A stretch of 64,000 bases of DNA, from positions 62,001-126,000 of the forward strand of contig NZ_JAANBD010000028.1 of NCBI RefSeq assembly GCF_011089885.1. Reading direction: 5' to 3'. Each line of letters opens with the position of its first letter. Position 1 is the first letter of the stretch. The translations under genes and the position numbers were made by a program. The DNA comes from Thioalkalivibrio sp. XN279. GTDB lineage: Bacteria > Pseudomonadota > Gammaproteobacteria > Steroidobacterales > XN24. Below are positions 51,946-59,139 of this stretch, one piece after another. The notes beneath the pieces were generated by a model that saw nothing but the letters and a program-made list of their open reading frames with translations, had not been told where the DNA came from and ran no database searches.

Positions 51946-51973
51946 ACGGGCCGCGCAAGCGGCCCGTTTTTTA
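51946..51973 (+). terminator. rho-independent terminator after the riboswitch-controlled gene
   Basis: ACGGGCCGC GCAA GCGGCCCGT followed by TTTTT: a 9-bp stem with tetraloop and T-run, 57 bases after the stop. Confidence 0.88.
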
Positions 51974-51976
51974 ATG

Positions 51977-52005
51977 CACTTACGGGGGTCAGACCCCCGT
52001 AAGTG
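51977..52005. repeat. REP-like palindrome, longest perfect copy
   Basis: A 29-base perfect palindrome around a central A: arms CACTTACGGGGGTC and GACCCCCGTAAGTG. It lies just behind the terminator and may represent the intact form of the family. Confidence 0.9.
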
Positions 52006-52099
52006 ATTGTGACCTATGTCATGTCGAGGGGTCTTACATACGCGAAACGCCCCGCAGCGCCCTGCCGGCGTCCCGAAACGCGGAACCCGCGCAGGACAC

Positions 52100-52113
52100 G
52101 TGACGCCCGTCAC
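52100..52113. promoter_or_regulatory. CRP/Clp-like dyad upstream of PEP-CTERM gene 2
   Basis: GTGACGCCCGTCAC, GTGA-N6-TCAC, sharing 12 of 14 bases with the site ahead of the riboswitches. It lies about 130 bases ahead of the sigma-54 site. Confidence 0.45.
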
Positions 52114-52164
52114 AAGTCGCGCGCCGGTTTCGTTTCGGTAGCGCGCTCGGGGCCGAATCGGGGC

Positions 52165-52195
52165 CGTCGGGCAACCTGACAAACGCATTCCGACA
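52165..52195 (+). promoter_or_regulatory. upstream dyad element of PEP-CTERM gene 2
   Basis: CGTCGGGCAACCTGACA (CGTC-N9-GACA) followed by TTCCGACA, the same order and geometry as upstream of PEP-CTERM gene 1, 50 bases ahead of the sigma-54 promoter. Confidence 0.6.
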
Positions 52196-52244
52196 GCCGG
52201 CTCAAGACCCCGGGAATGCCTGGGTTTTGTGGCTACTCGCCGGT

Positions 52245-52260
52245 TGGCACGATCCCTGCA
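52245..52260 (+). promoter_or_regulatory. sigma-54 promoter of PEP-CTERM gene 2
   Basis: TGGCACGATCCCTGCA: the -24 TGGCACG is a perfect consensus and the -12 CTGCA differs from TTGCA at one position. It lies 67 bases ahead of the chosen start and excludes an earlier ATG at 52216, which would be upstream of the transcript. Confidence 0.8.
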
Positions 52261-52326
52261 GTTCCCTACCCAGAAACCAAATTCATCGGCACGCCCCGAG
52301 CCCGAATCAAGCTGGAGACAATGGAA

Positions 52327-52881
52327 ATGAAGAGCCTTCGCACCCTGGGAATCGCCTGCGCACTGACGTTCGCCGCATCGGCCGCACACGCCGCGGTCAT
52401 CGTGGACCTCAACTCCACCACCACCAACGGCCCGAACGACATCAACAACGGCGTGACGTTCAACACCGCGCTGACTGACATCATCGATGTCACCCAGATC
52501 GGTATCCTGGACGGCGGCGCCTACGACGCCTGGAACGCCTGGGGGCGGAACGAGAACTGCAACAACGACGGCATCTGCACCAAGGGCTGGATCAACAACT
52601 GGTCCTACTTCATCAACGGCGACACCAGCACCGCCACGCTGGTCTCGGATGGCGTGCGATACGCGACGGCGGCCGCGGCGCTGGCCAACGCGGTGCCGGT
52701 CGCACCATTCACCGGCATTTCCAGCATCACGTTCTTCATCTCGGACAGCTATTACAAAGACAACGTCGGTGGGATCTCGCTGAGCGTCGATGTCATGCCG
52801 GCCAAGGTGCCGGAGCCGGCCACCCTCGCCCTGCTCGGCGCCGGGCTGCTGGGCTTCGGGCTGCGGCGGCGGAAGAACTGA
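52327..52881 (+). CDS. PEP-CTERM sorting-domain protein 2
   Basis: 184 residues. Signal peptide KSLRTLGIACALTFAASAAH, cleavage near AHA. C-terminal VPEPATLALLGAGLLGFGLR then RRKN is a textbook PEP-CTERM signal. The body (AWNAWGRNENCNNDGICTKG, WINNWSYFINGD) has two Cys and no domain I recognise. ATG 52327 is preferred over ATG 52321 because GGAGA lies 8 bases before it but only 2 before the earlier one. Under a sigma-54 promoter; a terminator follows. Confidence 0.9.
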   Translation: MKSLRTLGIACALTFAASAAHAAVIVDLNSTTTNGPNDINNGVTFNTALTDIIDVTQIGILDGGAYDAWNAWGRNENCNNDGICTKGWINNWSYFINGDTSTATLVSDGVRYATAAAALANAVPVAPFTGISSITFFISDSYYKDNVGGISLSVDVMPAKVPEPATLALLGAGLLGFGLRRRKN

Positions 52882-52906
52882 GGTGGATTGACCCTCGCTT
52901 GGGGGA

Positions 52907-52921
52907 GGGGGCCTGACCCCC
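52907..52921. repeat. REP-like palindrome, degenerate copy
   Basis: GGGGGCCTGACCCCC, one mismatch from the family core. Its right arm is shared with the terminator stem that follows, so the REP seems to have become part of the terminator. Confidence 0.6.
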
Positions 52922-52951
52922 GTCGGCGCGAGCCGGCGGGGGTTTTTCTTT
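52917..52951 (+). terminator. rho-independent terminator after PEP-CTERM gene 2
   Basis: CCCCCGTCGGC GCGA GCCGGCGGGGG, an 11-bp stem with one T-G pair, followed by TTTTTCTTT, 36 bases after the stop. The gap from here to 53259 holds no gene I can support. Confidence 0.88.
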
Positions 52952-53259
52952 GATTTGCGCAAATCCCGCGCAACCCGCTCGATGGCCGTCGGGACGGAAC
53001 GGCGCTGCCGCCTTTCAGTTTTACATATTCTGACCAAGCTGATCCGTGCGATAGCTCACCAAGACTCTGAACCCGAGCGTCCGAATCTCGACAAATAATC
53101 AGGTTAATTCTCCAACCAGCTGTTTCCAAACGATCTACCCGAGCCTAGACAGCCAGTGATCGACGCTATGTACGCAAGAAACAGTTGTTTGACTTCTCCG
53201 GCGCTGGTCCAATCCGCGGCTTTTCCACGCCCGACAACCGCTGGAGAACCCCCGAGCCT

Positions 53260-53643
53260 ATGTACCAATCTACAGCCCGGATCTTGCTCTTCCCTGCCCT
53301 GCTGCTGGCGCTACTGTCCCTCCTCGCCTGCGACGCCGATATCCTCCCCCCTGAAACCGACCTCGCGACCCACAACCCGACCGGGACGGGCAACGCCACG
53401 CTGAGCTGGCAGCCGCCGACCGAGCGCGTGGATGGCTCGCCGCTGACGAAGCTGTCCGGCTACCGGATCCTCTACGGCCAGCAGTCGCGCCGCTACAGCT
53501 ACAGCATCGAGATCACGAACCCGGGCCTGACGCGCTACTTCATCGACGGCCTGAGTGAGGGGTGGTGGTATTTCGCCATCGTGGCGATTGACAGCCAGGG
53601 GCTGGCGAGCGCGGAGTCGGCGGAGGCGAGCACGAGGATCTGA
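53260..53643 (+). CDS. small FN3-domain lipoprotein
   Basis: 127 residues. Signal RILLFPALLLALLSLLAC has a lipobox with lipidated Cys. One fibronectin type III domain fills the rest: NATLSWQPPTERVDGSPLTK, YRILYGQQSRRYSYSIEI, GLSEGWWYFAIVAIDSQGLA. It closely resembles the C-terminal FN3 of the riboswitch-controlled protein (shared S-W-x-x-P-T-E-R-x-D-G). I chose ATG 53260 at the signal peptide; an earlier ATG at 53185 has no conserved content. Probably a surface or matrix protein of the same system. Confidence 0.78.
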   Translation: MYQSTARILLFPALLLALLSLLACDADILPPETDLATHNPTGTGNATLSWQPPTERVDGSPLTKLSGYRILYGQQSRRYSYSIEITNPGLTRYFIDGLSEGWWYFAIVAIDSQGLASAESAEASTRI

Positions 53644-53693
53644 AGCGCCACGGGCCGAGCCCCTCTCGCTCACATCGGCATCAATTCGGCTTC

Positions 53694-53729
53694 TTGACAT
53701 TTGCATGCAAAAAGACAAATTGCATGCAT
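53694..53729 (+). promoter_or_regulatory. promoter and twin operator of the fitAB-like pair
   Basis: TTGACA at 53694-53699 is followed by two identical palindromes TGCATGCA (53702-53709 and 53721-53728) 19 bases apart, lying where the spacer and -10 should be. Paired palindromes on the promoter suit repression by a dimer of ribbon-helix-helix antitoxins. Confidence 0.55.
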
Positions 53730-53757
53730 CGCTTCTGCCTGCCGCGAGGCCCCGATC

Positions 53758-54012
53758 ATGGCCATGATCACCGTCCGCAACCTGCCCGACGCCGTGCACC
53801 GCGCCCTGCGTGCACAGGCGGCACGTCATGGCCGCAGCACGGAGGCCGAAGTCCGGGCCATCCTCGAAGACGCCGTAAAGCCGGGGGTACGGGTCAAGCT
53901 GGGCGCCCTGCTCGCCGAGATCGGCCGGGAAGCGGACTTGAGCGAGCGCGAATTCGCCACGCTGGAGGAAGCCCGGGGCCGGGCGCCTGCCACGCCGCTG
54001 TCGATCAACTGA
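53758..54012 (+). CDS. FitA-like ribbon-helix-helix antitoxin
   Basis: 84 residues. The N-terminal ribbon MITVRNLPDAVHRALRAQAA and helices HGRSTEAEVRAILEDAV are the Arc/MetJ-type FitA domain. The C-terminal part (LGALLAEIGREADLSEREFA) is the toxin-binding tail. I chose ATG 53758; upstream ATG 53701 lies on the operator. It is followed after 6 bases by a PIN toxin gene that has lost its centre. Confidence 0.85.
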   Translation: MAMITVRNLPDAVHRALRAQAARHGRSTEAEVRAILEDAVKPGVRVKLGALLAEIGREADLSEREFATLEEARGRAPATPLSIN

Positions 54013-54018
54013 GCCGTA

Positions 54019-54330
54019 ATGATCCTGGTCGACACCAACGTCATCTCCGAGCCGTTGCGCAATGCGCCCGAGGCACGTGTCGTCGCGTGGATCGACGCCC
54101 AGCCGCTGGAAACACTGTTACGGTCCACGATCACCGTCGCCGAACTGCGCTTCGGCGTGGCTTCGCTGCCCGCAAGCCGACGGCGCGACACCCTGCGCGA
54201 CAACCTGGAAACTCGAGTCCTGCCGCTGATCGCGGCGACGGCCCTCGCCCATCGCATGATGGTGGCGACGCGCGACACCGCCCCGTTCGAGGCCGCTTGC
54301 GTGGCCGTGCTCAATCCCTGGATGGGCTGA
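54019..54330 (+). pseudogene. FitB/VapC-like PIN toxin with internal deletion
   Basis: 103 residues against about 138 in full-length relatives. The N-terminal half is normal: MILVDTNVISEPLR with the first catalytic Asp, and ITVAELRFGVASLPASRRRD with the Glu. The end is normal too: HRMMVATRDTAPFEAACVAV then LNPWM. The segment between LPLI and AATALAH, which should carry FDxxAAxxYA and the catalytic Asp in S-x-x-D-A, is missing about 35 residues in frame. Two active-site acids are thus gone, so ribonuclease activity is unlikely, although the fold's ends remain and it may still bind FitA. Confidence 0.75.
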
Positions 54331-54367
54331 CCCCGCGACAGAACCCCTCTGGGGATCAATGGCTTTC

Positions 54368-54382
54368 GGGGGTCAGACCCCC
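54368..54382. repeat. REP-like palindrome between fitB-like gene and purU
   Basis: GGGGGTCAGACCCCC with CTTTC on the left and GAACCACCCC on the right, between two convergent genes 65 bases apart; a possible bidirectional terminator. Confidence 0.85.
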
Positions 54383-54395
54383 GAACCACCCCGAA

Positions 54396-55262
54396 TCAGT
54401 CGAACACGACGGTCTTGTTCTGGCTCACCAGGATCCGGTCGTGAACGTGCATGCGCACGGCGCGCGCCAGCACGGTGCGCTCGAGGTCGCGGCCCATGCG
54501 CTTGAGGTCGTCCACTGAGCAGCGATGGCTCACCTGCACGACGTCCTGAGCGATGATCGGCCCGTCGTCGAGCACCTCGGTGACGTAGTGGCTGGTGGCG
54601 CCGATCAGCTTCACGCCGCGCTCGTAGGCCTGGCGGTAGGGGTCGCCGCCGGCGAATGCCGGCAGGAAGCTGTGGTGGATGTTGATGATGCGGTTCTCCC
54701 AGCCGTGCAGCATGGCCGGCGAGAGCACCTGCATGTAGCGCGCCAGCACCACCAGCTCGACCCCCTCGCGTTCCAGCAGCTCGCGGATCGCCGCCTCCTG
54801 CGCTGCCTTGTCGCGATTAACGATCGGCAGATGGTGGAACGTAATACCCGCATGCGCAGCGATCGGCCGCAGCGCGTCGTGGTTGCTGATGATGGCCGGG
54901 ATCTCGATCGGCAGCTCGCCCGCCTGATAGCGCCACAGCAGATCCTGCAGACAATGCGGCAGCGTGCCCACGAGGATGGCTACGCGCATCGGCTGGCCGT
55001 CGAAGCGGACGCGCCAGGACATACGATGCGCCGCCGCCAGCGGGGACCATGCGGCGGCGAAGTTACCCGGCCCGAGGTCGCACTCGGTGAGGTCGAACTC
55101 CACCCGCATGAAGAACTCGCCGTGCTCCCGGTCAGTGTGCTGGTCGGCGTCGAGCAGGTTGCCGCCGTGGTCGGAGATGAAGCGCGCCACCGCCGCAACG
55201 ATGCCGCGGGCGTCGGGGCAGGCGATCAAGAGGCGGGCGGTGGATGGGGCTTCAGTGGGCAT
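54396..55262 (-). CDS. purU: formyltetrahydrofolate deformylase
   Basis: Hydrolyses 10-formyl-THF to THF and formate, balancing one-carbon pools. It has an N-terminal ACT domain (RLLIACPDARGIVAAVARFI) and a catalytic formyltransferase-like domain with NHDALRPIAAHAGI, VVLARYMQVLSP, INIHHSFLPAFAGGDPYRQA and GATSHYVTEVLDDGPIIAQD. 288 residues, normal for the family. Confidence 0.96.
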   Translation of the reverse strand: MPTEAPSTARLLIACPDARGIVAAVARFISDHGGNLLDADQHTDREHGEFFMRVEFDLTECDLGPGNFAAAWSPLAAAHRMSWRVRFDGQPMRVAILVGTLPHCLQDLLWRYQAGELPIEIPAIISNHDALRPIAAHAGITFHHLPIVNRDKAAQEAAIRELLEREGVELVVLARYMQVLSPAMLHGWENRIINIHHSFLPAFAGGDPYRQAYERGVKLIGATSHYVTEVLDDGPIIAQDVVQVSHRCSVDDLKRMGRDLERTVLARAVRMHVHDRILVSQNKTVVFD

Positions 55263-55304
55263 GGCATTGAGCTTTTCAATAACTCGCTTCGCTCAGCGCA
55301 AAAG

Positions 55305-55331
55305 AAAAGCCCGGCACAGGGCCGGGCTTTT
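55305..55331 (-). terminator. rho-independent terminator of PEP-CTERM gene 3
   Basis: AAAAGCCCGGC CCTGT GCCGGGCTTTT on the minus strand, followed by CTTTT; an 11-bp stem 28 bases after the stop codon. Confidence 0.88.
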
Positions 55332-55358
55332 CAAGTCATAGCGACTCAGCTGGACTGC

Positions 55359-56066
55359 TTAGGCAACCCGGCGCCGACGCGCCATGCCAAAGCCGACCAG
55401 GCCAAGACCCAACAGGGCCAGAGTGCCCGGCTCCGGCACCACAAACGTTCCGTCGGTTATGCTCAAACGCACGACGAGATCATCGTGGTTATCGTCATTC
55501 TGGGCGCCACCGTCATCGAGGAACAGGAAAACGGAGGTTCCAGAACGGCGGGCACCATCAGTCGTATCGGTGTCTAAGACGTAATTGTCGTCAAACGTGA
55601 TAAAGAAGTTCGGATTCGCGTTCAAATCATCATTGTTCGCGCCGTTGCAGAACGAAATAGCGCCCGAATTCACGCTGAAACAGAAGTCCAAAAGCCCCGG
55701 ACCGGCCAGCGTTGTATCCGACTCAAGCGCATCGCTCGAACCAAGGATGCCATCGGCATCAGCAAATGTCGCCGTTTCACTACCCGTGTGCGTGAAGCTC
55801 ACATCATCACCGAAGGTGAAGCTGTTGGTGAACCCCGCCTCGGCACCAAAGATCTCAACCGTAATGGTTATCGGTCCGCCGCTGCTGAGGTAAAGGTTGC
55901 CGCCGTACCACCCTTGCACCTCTCCAATCCCGTACTGCTCGAGAAAATCGTTGGTTTCGCCAGGCTGGGGGATCGTCCCGGTGTAAAGGGCGGCGCTGGC
56001 GGGAGCGGCCGCAAGCGCTACCGTGGCCAGGAGACCGCTGGCGATAATTGATCTAAAAACTTTCAT
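55359..56066 (-). CDS. PEP-CTERM sorting-domain protein 3
   Basis: 235 residues. Signal peptide FRSIIASGLLATVALAAAPA with cleavage near ASA. The C-terminal VPEPGTLALLGLGLVGFGMA then RRRRVA is a canonical PEP-CTERM signal. The middle is Asp/Asn/Gly-rich (FDDNYVLDTDTTDGARRSG) and resembles the DVUA0089-type beta-sandwich seen in other PEP-CTERM proteins (low certainty). I chose ATG 56066 with AGAGGA upstream; the longer frame starts upstream of the promoter. Under sigma-54 control by sequence. Confidence 0.9.
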   Translation of the reverse strand: MKVFRSIIASGLLATVALAAAPASAALYTGTIPQPGETNDFLEQYGIGEVQGWYGGNLYLSSGGPITITVEIFGAEAGFTNSFTFGDDVSFTHTGSETATFADADGILGSSDALESDTTLAGPGLLDFCFSVNSGAISFCNGANNDDLNANPNFFITFDDNYVLDTDTTDGARRSGTSVFLFLDDGGAQNDDNHDDLVVRLSITDGTFVVPEPGTLALLGLGLVGFGMARRRRVA

Positions 56067-56123
56067 GTTGTCGTCCTCTGGATGGTTAACTTGCGACGAT
56101 TCAAAGCGCCGTGCCTGAAGTAA

Positions 56124-56139
56124 TGCAAGCCCCATGCCA
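56124..56139 (-). promoter_or_regulatory. sigma-54 promoter of PEP-CTERM gene 3
   Basis: On the minus strand TGGCATGGGGCTTGCA, matching TGGCACG-N4-TTGCA with one transition; followed by T. It lies 57 bases ahead of the start codon. Confidence 0.82.
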
Positions 56140-56202
56140 AGTCCATACAACAGCAATTCGAACAACAGGTTACCACTGCCTCGCCCCATGACGCGAAAGT
56201 CC

Positions 56203-56231
56203 TGGTGCCGGATATGTAAGAGAAACCGACA
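56203..56231 (-). promoter_or_regulatory. upstream direct repeat/dyad of PEP-CTERM gene 3 (proximal)
   Basis: On the minus strand TGTCGGTTTCTCTTACA then TATCCGGCACCA, 63 bases ahead of the sigma-54 site. It has the TGTC-N9-TACA geometry and CCGGCA end of the elements at the other PEP-CTERM genes. Confidence 0.65.
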
Positions 56232-56256
56232 GCCTTTCCCGTCCATCTTAAGTTAT

Positions 56257-56285
56257 TGGTGCCGGGTGTGTAAGGGAAGCCGACA
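56257..56285 (-). promoter_or_regulatory. upstream direct repeat/dyad of PEP-CTERM gene 3 (distal)
   Basis: On the minus strand TGTCGGCTTCCCTTACA then CACCCGGCACCA, 54 bases from the proximal copy and identical at about 24 of 29 positions. Fifty-four bases is about five helical turns, so both sites would face the same side. The rest of 56286-56378 shows no gene. Confidence 0.65.
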
Positions 56286-56378
56286 CATCTGCCTCCCTAC
56301 GCGGCTCAATAGCGAAGTGGTCCACCCAAGGTTGGCGAAGATGGCGCCGACGCCCCTCGCTCATTCGAACGAAAAAAA

Positions 56379-57263
56379 TCAACTGCGGCGACCACTTAGC
56401 CTGCGGCGAAGCACTTTTAGACCGTAAAAAAGGCGGTACTCGATCCTAGCGCGTGTCCCTAAACGTACCACCGGGGAACGCAATTCAGTGTAATGCCGGC
56501 CGGTCAGGTGTCTGCGATGTCCGGCGCCGCACTCGAAGATCGAATAGCCAATCCCGAGGTCCTGATATCTGACGAGTCGATGTGGATACTGGGCCCGTAG
56601 AGGGTGGATCGCGAGCGAGTAGGCGATGGGCACCGTGACGTTCAGTACTCCGGCCCGGCCGACGCCATGCAACGCCGGCCGATACATGTCGATGTTGCCA
56701 AGAACGTTTTCAATCACGGCCCTAAGGAAGGGATGGCCCGGCGCACATGCGATAAACCATTGAATATATTCCCCGTCGTCAACATCAGACAACGCGCTGG
56801 CCCGCCCCCAGCCTGCCCCGCTCGCCATGCCATCCCATTGCGCGATTAGGAACCTGTCGGCGGGCCCCAGAACTTCATCCAGCGACCGCTTGGTGGAGTT
56901 CTTGATGTCCAGGTAGATTCCGCCTTCGGCATACAGCAGGCAGTACCTGAAAAAATCGGCCCTCGCGGCGCCATACTCCGGGTTGATCTGCAGAAACCGC
57001 CCCAGGATATCTGGGCCAAAGTGCTTCTCAAGCAAAACGGAAATATCGGAGTCATCGTGCAGCGAATATCGCCAGCCACGGTTGCGTTCCCGGATTATTT
57101 TTACGTTCTGTTCTATCTGCGGCGACAGATCATTTTTTGACCTGACGGTCTGATGAATCAGACGAGGAATCCCCGAGCCAAACTCCTTTGGGTCAATCCG
57201 ATAACGTGTTGGAGCAACATTCAATCTCGGGAGAAACTGCTTGAGCAAGCCGATAATGTTCAT
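56379..57263 (-). CDS. glycosyltransferase, GT32/capsular-polysaccharide type (copy 1)
   Basis: 294 residues, no signal peptide. IPRLIHQTVRSKNDLSPQIE and NRGWRYSLHDDSDI are typical of the Gly_transf_sug (DXD) family. INPEYGAARADFFRYCLLYA leads to AEGGIYLDIKNSTKRSLDEV, in which the usual D-x-D reads LDIK. PGHPFLRAVIENVL and VPIAYSLAIHPL follow. A paralogue lies at 62071. Likely transfers a sugar during exopolysaccharide or capsule synthesis in the cytoplasm. Confidence 0.82.
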   Translation of the reverse strand: MNIIGLLKQFLPRLNVAPTRYRIDPKEFGSGIPRLIHQTVRSKNDLSPQIEQNVKIIRERNRGWRYSLHDDSDISVLLEKHFGPDILGRFLQINPEYGAARADFFRYCLLYAEGGIYLDIKNSTKRSLDEVLGPADRFLIAQWDGMASGAGWGRASALSDVDDGEYIQWFIACAPGHPFLRAVIENVLGNIDMYRPALHGVGRAGVLNVTVPIAYSLAIHPLRAQYPHRLVRYQDLGIGYSIFECGAGHRRHLTGRHYTELRSPVVRLGTRARIEYRLFYGLKVLRRRLSGRRS

Positions 57264-57435
57264 CGAGGCGCCAGAAGCGGTGCCGTGATTTTCTCAAGCG
57301 GCTCCGAACCGCCGGGCTGATCCCTGGAGGCCCAAAAGCTACACTGGCGCAAGATCGGAAACATGATGGAAATCTCGATGTCGAGGGCCCAGCTGGGATT
57401 ATGCTAGTGACCACTCGTAAATATCAGCAGAACGG

Positions 57436-58233
57436 ATGATCCCTGAACAACACACCCCACGGAACAGCATCGAAATCGCCGGCCTAGAAATCCAGCACCT
57501 TGGTGAAAAAGATGTTATTCAGAATATATTCGCGGCCCTTCACTCTCGTGAGGGCGGCTGGATCGTGACCGCCAACGCCGACATCGCCCGCCAATGCCAC
57601 CAGCATCCCGACCTTCAACGCATGATCGCGGATGCCGACCTCATCGTCGCAGACGGCATGCCGCTAATCTGGGCGAGCCGAATTTTGAGGCAGCCCCTGC
57701 CCGGCCGGGTCTGCGGCTCGAACCTGGTATGGAGCATTGCCGAGCGGGCGGCGCAGGAGAGGTTCTCCCTTTTTCTGCTTGGCGGCGGACAACCAGAAAC
57801 TGCCTCCAATGCGGCCAGTATCCTGCGGGAGCGATATCCCGGCCTGAACATCGTCGGCACGCACTATCCGCCGTTCGGCTTCGAGTCCAGTTCGGATGAG
57901 ATGGCGAGATTGCGGGCAGCGCTGGATGCCGCGGCACCGGACGTGGTTTACGTGGCGCTCGGATTCCCAAAGGCCGAGCGGCTGATCCACCACCTCCGTT
58001 CCGAATACCCCAAGACGTGGTGGATCGGAGTCGGGATCAGCCTGAGTTTCATAGCCGGCGAAGTCGCACGAGCTCCGGGCTGGATGCAAGGGATCGGGCT
58101 GGAATGGCTACATCGGCTGCTGCAGGAACCCGGTCGGCTGGCAAAGAGATATCTTTGGCACGACATCCCGTTCGTAGTCCGGCTGCTGGGCGGAGCCATA
58201 CGCCAACGCTTGTTGGGACCCCGAGCCGAGTAG
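57436..58233 (+). CDS. WecG/TagA/CpsF-family glycosyltransferase (GT26)
   Basis: 265 residues. Relatives transfer ManNAc or glucosyl residues to lipid-linked sugars. Motifs: GGWIVTANADIARQC with T/N substrate residues, IADADLIVADGMPLIWASRI, SLFLLGGGQPETASNAASIL, PDVVYVALGFPKAE and the C-terminal APGWMQGIGLEWLHRLLQEP. No start-site doubt: MIPEQHTPRNSIEIAG begins shortly before conserved sequence. It diverges from the first GT32 gene. Confidence 0.9.
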   Translation: MIPEQHTPRNSIEIAGLEIQHLGEKDVIQNIFAALHSREGGWIVTANADIARQCHQHPDLQRMIADADLIVADGMPLIWASRILRQPLPGRVCGSNLVWSIAERAAQERFSLFLLGGGQPETASNAASILRERYPGLNIVGTHYPPFGFESSSDEMARLRAALDAAAPDVVYVALGFPKAERLIHHLRSEYPKTWWIGVGISLSFIAGEVARAPGWMQGIGLEWLHRLLQEPGRLAKRYLWHDIPFVVRLLGGAIRQRLLGPRAE

Positions 58234-58262
58234 GCCGCGGCAATCCGCGGGCCGGTTATGGT

Positions 58263-58907
58263 TCACCATGCCACGGCCATGTCGAGCTTGATCGCATGGT
58301 CGCCGGTGACGGCGTTGCTCCGAGAACGCGCCTCGAACCATTTCCACTGCATCGACACCTGTGGGTTCACGTCCGGGACAACCGATGCAACGACTCGCGA
58401 CAGGTCGAGGCGCATGTCGAACCGATGCTTCCTCTGGCCGATCTCGGGCAAAAACCACATCGGATCGGCGCTGTGCGACCAGTTGGCGCTCAAGGATACG
58501 GCTGGCAGGTGCCGCGTCAACCCAATGTTTGCCGTCCAGTAGACGTCCTCAGCGCTGACATCGGCGCCGGGCTCGTTTAAAGACGCGGCGAGGTCCCAGG
58601 AAGGCGCATAACGCATCCCAACCAATGCTTCCGTTTTCCAGTCGCCATGCGTCCTGCGATGGCTCACACGAAATTCGTAGCTGGCATCGATTTCCTGGAG
58701 GGTCGCTGCCTCGTTGCCCGGGTCCTGGCCGACGCGCTGGCGACCGAAGTGTTTAGGCGCCGCTGTTAGCTCGGCGCACACATCGCCCAGCTCCATCAGA
58801 TAACTGGCTTCGTAGTGCAGCGGCGTGTGATCGTCCCCGATGTCGACGCGGCCAGTGAGCAGTGCATCTCTACCAGGGTCGACCAGCAGCAACCCTCCCC
58901 TCGACAC
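58263..58907 (-). pseudogene. beta-barrel-like protein, main part, lacking its own signal
   Basis: 214 codons from a GTG at 58907. Alternating aromatic/hydrophobic strands such as SYEFRVSHRRTHGDWKTEAL, LSANWSHSADPMWFLPEIGQ and HRFDMRLDLSRVVASVVPDV end in IKLDMAVAW, which looks like an outer-membrane barrel. The frame has a stop three codons upstream and no signal peptide. A lipobox-bearing frame (58870-59139) overlaps its 5' end in another phase, so the gene is probably split by a frameshift near 58890-58930. Relatives associated with PEP-CTERM/EPS loci are possible; I do not identify the family. Confidence 0.5.
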
Positions 58908-59139
58908 TGACCTCTACACCGCCCACAAGCTTGGCATTAGTGCATCTAGATGCGCCCAAGGGGTGGGTAGATGCACAGCCGGCCATTAGCGCAGCTGCCG
59001 AGAAGGCAGTTACCCGAAATCGCACTGTGAACTGAAGCACGTCCTCTCCCGTCGCGCGCCTGGTGGCTAGGTCGCGGCGGTTTATACCGCCGCGACCATT
59101 CCACCCTTTGTCGCATGTACCTGCTAGTGACTTGTTCAC
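58870..59139 (-). pseudogene. lipoprotein-signal fragment, probable 5' part of the barrel gene
   Basis: 89 codons; FRVTAFSAAALMAGCAST is a good lipobox. The frame stops at 58870 after VGGVEVSVEGRVAAGRPW, where the next frame takes over. Its first 40 residues are unconserved, so translation may start later. Alternatively this is a separate short lipoprotein. The gap 59140-59341 holds no gene. Confidence 0.4.

Noticed and set aside
52216-52326. Earlier ATG at 52216 for PEP-CTERM protein 2
   Set aside because: It lies upstream of the sigma-54 promoter and of the signal peptide; the added residues show no conservation.
50053-53037. 994-codon open frame on the minus strand
   Set aside because: It runs antisense through the lipoprotein, terminators and two sigma-54/PEP-CTERM units, is His/Gln/Arg/Gly-rich without domains, and is a GC-bias shadow.
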